A DNA stretch of 64,000 bases, taken from Membranipora membranacea (taxonomy: Eukaryota; Bryozoa; Gymnolaemata; Cheilostomatida; Membraniporidae). Shown here in pieces: positions 57,702 to 64,000 of this stretch. The position numbers were made by a program, and so were the translations under genes. How positions within the stretch are numbered: the first letter of the stretch is position 1; each line of letters begins with the position of its first letter. Below the pieces are notes generated by a model. The model searched no databases. It was not told where the DNA came from and saw only the letters and a program-made list of their open reading frames with translations. The stretch lies in NCBI GenBank assembly GCA_914767715.1, contig OU612071.1:13003493-13067492 (forward strand), written 5' to 3'.

Positions 57702-60700
57702 ATTTCTACAGGCCTGGTGATAAATAGCGCTCATTTCAAGAAGTCTCAGTTTTGTCTGTCATCTAACAGTACAAATATCATTGCACCAAGGTTTCTTTCA
57801 TGTGCCACAGAGTGCCTCAATAATCCAGAGTGTAGAGCATTTGGTTACACAGCACAATCGAAAGTTTGCAGGATAAGCAACTTAGTCGGCATCAGCTTAG
57901 ATGAATGCAACGAAGGGGAGGAAATCTATGGTGAGTGAATATGATTAATATTCTCATAGGCAAGTTGAAAAATTATTGATAACTCTTACTTGGTAAGATG
58001 AAGCTAAACTTTTGCTTCTTAGAGGCTGCGCCAGTTCATGTGTTAAGTTCCAAAAACTTCCATTCGCTGCTTATCAGGACATATAACATATATTGTAAAC
58101 AATGAATTATTCAGTCCTATCCTAATGAGGAAAGTACCGTATGACTTTTCATTGACTTTCCTACGGCAACAAGTGAAGCAGAGCTATCACATTTGTTTTC
58201 CAAGACTCTGAGCATGTTGACAAACAAATTAGCCTTCAACTCTCTTACAGCATGTTCTGGGTTTCATATAACTAATCCACATCGACCCTCAGCAATTCTA
58301 TCTGAGAAAACTGGTCAAGTATGACCTTAGTGTTATTTATCTGCTGCTTCAATATGATGTAAAAACTCATTATTCTCGTTTCAGACACAAAGGAATGCTC
58401 ATCAAACCTATGTGCCTCTACTGGAACATGTGATGATCAAGTCGATGGTTTTATCTGCATCTGTGATTCCGGATATGACGGCAGACTGTGTAGAAATGAT
58501 ATAAATGACTGCTCACCTAATCCATGCTCACATGGAAGCTGTACAGATGGTGTGGCTAGCTTTACATGCGCATGTGACGCTGGATATGAGGGCAACACTT
58601 GTGGAATTGGTGAGCTTTATATACTGGAATAACTGCTGGATATTGGCCAATAACCTCAGCAGATAGAGGATCAATTTTCTTATTTGGTATTCCCAGTCTA
58701 ACTCAATGGGTACTTTAATGACCAACACATGCACTCCCCATCTGTCCTGAACTCTGGTGAATGGAGGGAGCAAAGCTTGTTTGCTATTTCATCCAAATTA
58801 GAAGAAAGTTTTATCTACATAGTATCAGAGACAAAATTCTTTTTAATCTCGAAATAATAGCAGAGCATGAATATGGAAAACCCCAGATCTTAGGAAGGTT
58901 TTATTCTAAATTTTAAGAGAGTACATCTGTCTTCATAACTGTTTCAAAGCAAAATTTGACAAGCTACGTTTTCGTCCTTTTAGACTCCAACGAATGCTTA
59001 TCGAACCCATGTGCCTCTACTGGAGCCTGTGATGATCAAGTTAATGGCTTTATCTGTATCTGTCAATCTGGATATGATGGTGCACTATGTAATAATGATA
59101 TAAATGACTGCTCACCTGATCCATGCTCACATGGAAGCTGTACAGACGGTGTGGCTAGCTTTACTTGTGCATGTGATGCCGGATTTGAGGGCAACACTTG
59201 TGGAATTGGTGAGCTATAGATACTTTACCGATCCCAAATAGTAACTGCTGGATACTGACCAATAACCTGAGCAGTCAATTTTCTATTGTTATCCCCCCTT
59301 CTGACCCAATAGGTACTTCAATGAACAATACATGAGCTCCCCAAAATAGCCTGAACTGTAGTAGGATGGAGCAAAGTTTGTTTACTATTGCATACAAATT
59401 AGAAGAAAGCTTGATCTACCTAGTATCAGAGGCAAACTACTTCTTAATCATGAGATAATATTGGGGCTCATACATTGAAGAACCCCATATCTTAGGAGGC
59501 TTTATTGCAAATATTAAGAGAGGACAACTGCCGTCATGACTGTTCTAGAGCAAGAATATGCAAGCTTTAATTCTCCCCACAGCAAACAAAGCTTCTCGAG
59601 ACATGCTATCTATACTTCACATATTAGCCAATGAGAGTCAACACATTGGTGAAACCAACAGTCTGATAATGTCAAACAAATGTAGGCTGTAACTCTTCAA
59701 CAATGCAGGTCTAAGCCATGCTCTTACTCTCTCTCTGAAATACACTGGGCTAAAAGATTCTTGTTTATCTTTGTAGACACAAATGAATGCTCATCAAACC
59801 CCTGTGCCTCTACTGGAACCTGTGATGATCAAGTCAATGGATTTATCTGCATCTGTGATTCCGGATATGACGGCGCACTGTGCAAATATAATATTGATGA
59901 TTGCTCACCTAATCCATGCCTACATGGAAGCTGTACAGACGGTGTGGATAGCTTCACCTGTTCTTGTGATGCCGGATACGAAGGGGAAACATGTGGTGAG
60001 TGGTATATGTGGTCCCAAACCTTAGTTCAAATGGTTGATTTTGACCTAAGACCACAGAGCAATGGCTGATTGATCAGTCTTGAAGTGAATGATTGAGTGA
60101 CATGGACCTAGCATATCTGTTGCCGCTGATTACAAGTCGGCTGAGGGAGATCTGATGCTTGGTCAAAATGCATAGGAGTACCCATTGGCAACTGGGTCTC
60201 ATTATATCTCATTCAACTCGGTGAGTGAGAATTGAAGCTGTGGCTTTTATGTTGCTTTTTAGCACTCACTTTGTGCTATCAGGCTGATATTATTTGCTTA
60301 TATAAATTGTTTATCTTCATATAGATTGTCCAGATGGATATATCCTGAACCCAGTATTATACACCTGCATAAGTAAAGTAGCTAGATCAAGCGCTATATG
60401 GCAAAATGCCAAAGAAGAATGTGAACAATCTGGAGATACACTGGCTGTACTCCCTACACTTGAAGATCTACAGTGGTTAGATAATTGCCAAGGTAAAAAT
60501 TAATACTATAGCGAGTGTGTATATTATATTCATGTTATCAAAGATCAATGCTTGATATTGAAGAAGTTGAACTTCTTTCAGTAGCAATTGAATGAGTGAA
60601 CCTTTTGTAGAATACTATCAGGAGAGATTTTTTACTGATTCCGATGAGAAACAAAAACTAAAAACTGCAAAATTGCTTTTAGTTTATTGCTGTTATACGC

Positions 60701-61087
60701 ACTGACATGAATTCACTCTAAATGCAAGCTTTATGGTACTTTTTTGACATTATTAGCATTGGTTTGGTTATTTTGGTGAATTAAAATGAAAAGTTTGTTT
60801 GAGCCCTTGTGTATGTGGATGATTATTGATGCAATTCTTTTTTTTCAGATTTTGATTTTGATTGGTCAACACTCTGGATTGGCTTAAAGAAAATAGATGA
60901 CACATACACATGGCAAGGCAGAATATCGACATCTGTATCCCTGACATCTGAGCTGTGGTATACAGATCATCCTCATAACCTCAGCTCACCTGACGCTGTC
61001 ATATGTGTGTATGCATGTCGCCATTGCCGACTTATAAATGATCCCTGTACAATTTATAAGAAGTTTGTTTGTGAGAGACAGGTTTGA
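57702..61087 (+). CDS. PAN + six EGF-like + C-type lectin protein (first exon unresolved)
   Basis: Six exons join in phase: 57702-57930 (PAN; FLSCATECLNNPECRAFGY), 58385-58609, 58984-59208, 59777-59995 (each two EGF-like domains), then 60325-60492 and 60849-61087 (C-type lectin). Together they give 1305 nt, 434 residues plus stop. EGF pairs show DTNECSSNPCASTG with CDDQVNGFIC (Ca2+-binding and Asp/Asn hydroxylation-type consensus), then DINDCSPNPCSHGSC. The CTLD has CPDGYILNP, a LWIGL core and FVCERQV at the C-terminus. The EPN/QPD and WND sugar-binding triplets are not evident. The signal-peptide exon was not found with certainty. An ATG at 57621 is in frame straight into the PAN exon, and a hydrophobic ORF at 57288 does not splice in phase. 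Likely a secreted or surface adhesion/recognition protein. Confidence 0.85.
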
Positions 61088-61210
61088 GTGAACAACCACA
61101 CCATGATTTTTGTCAAATAATCATGATTATAATGATGTTGATTGTAACGTATAACTCAATTTGTAAAATGTCATGATGTTGTCAGCTTTTCTATAAGTAG
61201 AAGTTATGAG

Positions 61211-61216
61211 AATAAA
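61211..61216 (+). terminator. Polyadenylation signal of the EGF/lectin gene
   Basis: AATAAA about 125 bp after the stop codon at 61087. Confidence 0.6.
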
Positions 61217-62482
61217 CAACTTTTAGTACAACATTTTTTTCTTTTCCCCTTGCGATGAGGTTGACTTAAGACTTGGGACTTTTCTCTCTTATTCAATAGT
61301 GATCTTTAAATTTAGACCTAAATTGCAAGTATGCCATAAATAGGTTACTTTTTTCATTGACCTTGACAAGCAGACACTTGAACAGTTAAAGAGAAAACTT
61401 TTGCAAATATTTCCTCCAACCTCCCTTTCACTAACTTAAGTCGCCCATTGTTAAGATTCTAAAAATGTGTTGGTCACGCTTCATCTATTCTAAACCGGAT
61501 TTAATAGCAAATTTTAATTTGCAAGTACCCATTCTGGCAAACGATGTTTGAGAGTGGCGCTGATATTGAATTATGGTTTTCAATGAACCACACCAGTGCT
61601 TTTTCCAAACTATGTTTAAAATTATTAGAAAGTTATATATAACAATATTAAAGTAAATATATGAAAATCAAAATCTTGTTCATGGTGGTGACGTTATAGG
61701 TGTATGTAAGCTCTTAAATTCTATGCAAGTTGATGGGAATATAGTTTTGATAATAACCATGAAACAAGACTGCTCCATATTATGGTGGATTTAAGTGAAT
61801 GCTCTCTTCACACAAACATTAATCGATTGGCATTTGACTTATGTATTTAATATGATACTCCGCTGGAATTCCCAGTCTGTGTCCGACCTTCGACCTGTCT
61901 CTGTTTTTTTTTACAAAACAGATATTGTCTATGCTAGGGTTTTCTCGTCAAAACACTGTCAATGCGCCAGTAGTGCTGTTTCTGTTTGCGCTCTTAGCTG
62001 CTCTTAAGAGGCAATGTCCAATATGTTTTCTGTTTTTCACTAGGGCGTCTATAAGTGATAAACCTGATTTCAAAGTTTGAAAACGGAGGGTCTGGAGGGG
62101 TCAAGAGTGTGTCGTTTGCCCTTGTAAAGAACTTACATAGAACATACTGAAGAACTTTTGCCTATCATTGTAAAGGTAGTTTTAGGTATAGCAACTTTGA
62201 CAAATATCCACAAAATACTTGGGTATAACGACATATAAACCACTATATTGCAGCTGTAAGTTCGATAGAATAATGAGTTATCCTCAATCTTGTCTGCGCC
62301 ATTATATTATATTAACCAACTGTAAATGCTATTATGACGCACAAATGATTTTCAAATGTATTTTAAACACTGGTACTAGATTGTTGATGCTTTAAACTGA
62401 AGTTTCGATTGTACCTTTAATGAACTTACCTACACTGTTATCCAAAAGGTCTGAAAAGCAATTATTCAAAGGTTCTAAAAAT
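61217..62482. other. No gene recognised
   Basis: AT-rich intergenic sequence downstream of the EGF/lectin gene. The short open frames show no domain. Confidence 0.35.
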
Positions 62483-62745
62483 AGGAGTAGGAGGTAGCTC
62501 AGTTGGTTAGAGCGCCGGTCCTTCAACACGCAAGTGATGACGGTCGTGGGTTCGAATCCCACTGCAGTCAATTGCATACTGGGGTTTGGTTGGCCCCAAA
62601 GTGTGCTCTGACCTGCCTGCAAACTGCGAGCAAAACTGGTGCAGACATTGCGGCCTTGCCATTAAGGCAAATAATATTTCGCTGCGCATACTCTGGGATG
62701 TTGCATGTGATACGACATCCGATTTTAATCAGTTTTAATTGAGAC
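62483..62745 (+). repeat. tRNA-derived SINE, family 1
   Basis: Best-preserved copy: A box (gtagctcagttggttagag), B box (gggttcgaatccc), body (ctggggtttggttggcccca) and tail (catccgattttaatc). Confidence 0.9.
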
Positions 62746-63127
62746 AAAAGAGCCAGTTCCAACCAAATTAACCCTTAGATATCTTTTTAAAACCTTATCG
62801 CAAGTCTTTCAAACCTAAAACTTTGTCAAAAGATTGAGAACAATGTGAGCACTAGGTTTGAGAAATGAATTTATGATTTGACAATGAGACCAATGCCACA
62901 GGTATTAAGTAATCATGTTATCTTTATGACAAACGATGACTACTGATCGAAGCCATTCACGTAATCCCTAACAATAACAAACTAGATTACAGATGTGCCA
63001 CAACCAAAACATGGCTATATCAAAATCCTTGAAAAATACGTGCATTTTCTTGACATTCCGCATGCAAATCATTGTTATGCCATACCTCTCATTCAGACAT
63101 TGAAGCCCAATTAGCAGCGTAAAAGCA

Positions 63128-63770
63128 AACCCCCCCCCCCCCCCCCCCGATAACTATTTAGAGCTGCACTGCTATTAACTATTTTGCGCTACTCCTGAAA
63201 AAGTTGCTGCTGCATTACTCATCCCACTAAGTACTGTAACCATGCATATAAACCAAAGCGCGAAAACAAACACCCCTTCCCTCCATGATGCCTTATAAAG
63301 AGTTTCTGTCAAAAATTCTCAAACAGAATTAATTATAATATTGCAGCCATCGTGACACTGTCATGACGGGTCAGTGTAACAAATGACACAACAGGTTATC
63401 TGTCTTTCATTGCAGGCTCATGAGCCGCGCGAAAACAACCACCCCATTCATACATTGTAAAATCAACCTTCACAAAGCAATTGCCTGTTAGAAATGACAG
63501 TCAGCCACAAATGTGACACAGAGTGATGATCACCTTTGAGCTTATCATATTGTGTGCCCTGGTATTGCACAGTAGGTCTATATATATGACTGGCGCGACG
63601 ACAACCCCCCTCCCCAACATATATCTAGAACTGCACTGCTATTTAGTATTTGGTAGTGTGAGTCCTGAAATAGCTTCTATTACAATACTCACCCCATTAA
63701 ACGCTGTAACCCTACTCAAAAACCCATTGCTACAGCCACACGAAAACAACCACCATGACTTTGTGCTATT
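63128..63770 (+). repeat. C-rich segment with a diverged direct repeat
   Basis: A run of about 20 C near 63130 begins a stretch (actatttagagctgcactgc ... ctgtaacc ... cgaaaacaa) that recurs about 475 bp later from 63600 (ctagaactgcactgctattt ... ctgtaaccc ... cgaaaacaac). A shorter third piece with gcgaaaacaaccacccca lies between them. A similar aaaacaaccaaccccatc word occurs near 2540. Confidence 0.6.
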
Positions 63771-64000
63771 ATACTTTTACCACATGTAGCCTAACTAATA
63801 TTGATTTTTGAATTTTTTGTCTGTCTCAGAGGTCAACATGCTGTCTTTAACTATCTGTTATTTTGATACTTTGAAGCCAACCTCTATAAATGAATAATTA
63901 AACCTTTTATGCAACATTTTAGATAATTGACCAATTCCATCCCCATATTTTCATCAAAATATTAAAAAAAACTCCACTTCCAAGCTCACTATGGTACAGA

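Overview
This window looks like nuclear DNA from an invertebrate animal. It is AT-rich and gene-sparse. Its genes are split by many introns with clean GT/AG borders, and the families present are animal ones: a class A GPCR, a caspase, an axonemal microtubule inner protein, and PAN/EGF/C-type-lectin proteins. Interspersed repeats are abundant: tRNA-derived SINEs, LINE fragments, a solo LTR, and foldback and TIR elements. I cannot name the phylum. None of the genes is one continuous ORF; each was assembled by reading exons, checking that the splice phases join, and checking that the total length is a multiple of three.

Layout. 1-12 kb: the first three coding exons of a minus-strand rhodopsin-family GPCR (TM1, TM2, TM3), with the rest off the left edge. 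Its 5.5-kb intron holds a 2.1-kb inverted repeat, and a 1.3-kb TIR element sits just upstream of the first exon. 12.9-18.2 kb: a complete plus-strand 8-exon gene for a 320-residue CIMIP2/FAM166-like ciliary protein. 20.5-22.8 kb: a broken minus-strand PAN + C-type-lectin gene. 22.8-29 kb: nothing recognisable as a gene. 29.2-37.3 kb: a minus-strand caspase-like protease of at least 11 exons. The His/Cys dyad is kept, but the residues that normally bind the P1 aspartate are changed. 37.4-48 kb: repeats, including a 23-bp minisatellite, a SINE, a nested cluster (foldback element, LINE 3' end, solo LTR) and a second LINE fragment. 48.1-61.2 kb: two related secreted lectin genes head to head. The minus-strand gene has signal peptide, PAN and CTLD; the plus-strand gene has PAN, six EGF-like domains and CTLD. 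Their 5' flanks carry mirror-image copies of the same sequence blocks. 61.2-64 kb: another SINE and a C-rich repeated segment.

The three PAN/CTLD genes form a local paralogous cluster. PAN exons end in phase 1 and CTLD exons begin in matching phase, so phase-1 EGF exons could be inserted between them without breaking the frame, as in the plus-strand copy. The points I consider most worth checking are the caspase with an altered specificity pocket, the mirrored lectin locus with its four-copy upstream module, and the nested transposon cluster at 41.6-44.0 kb.
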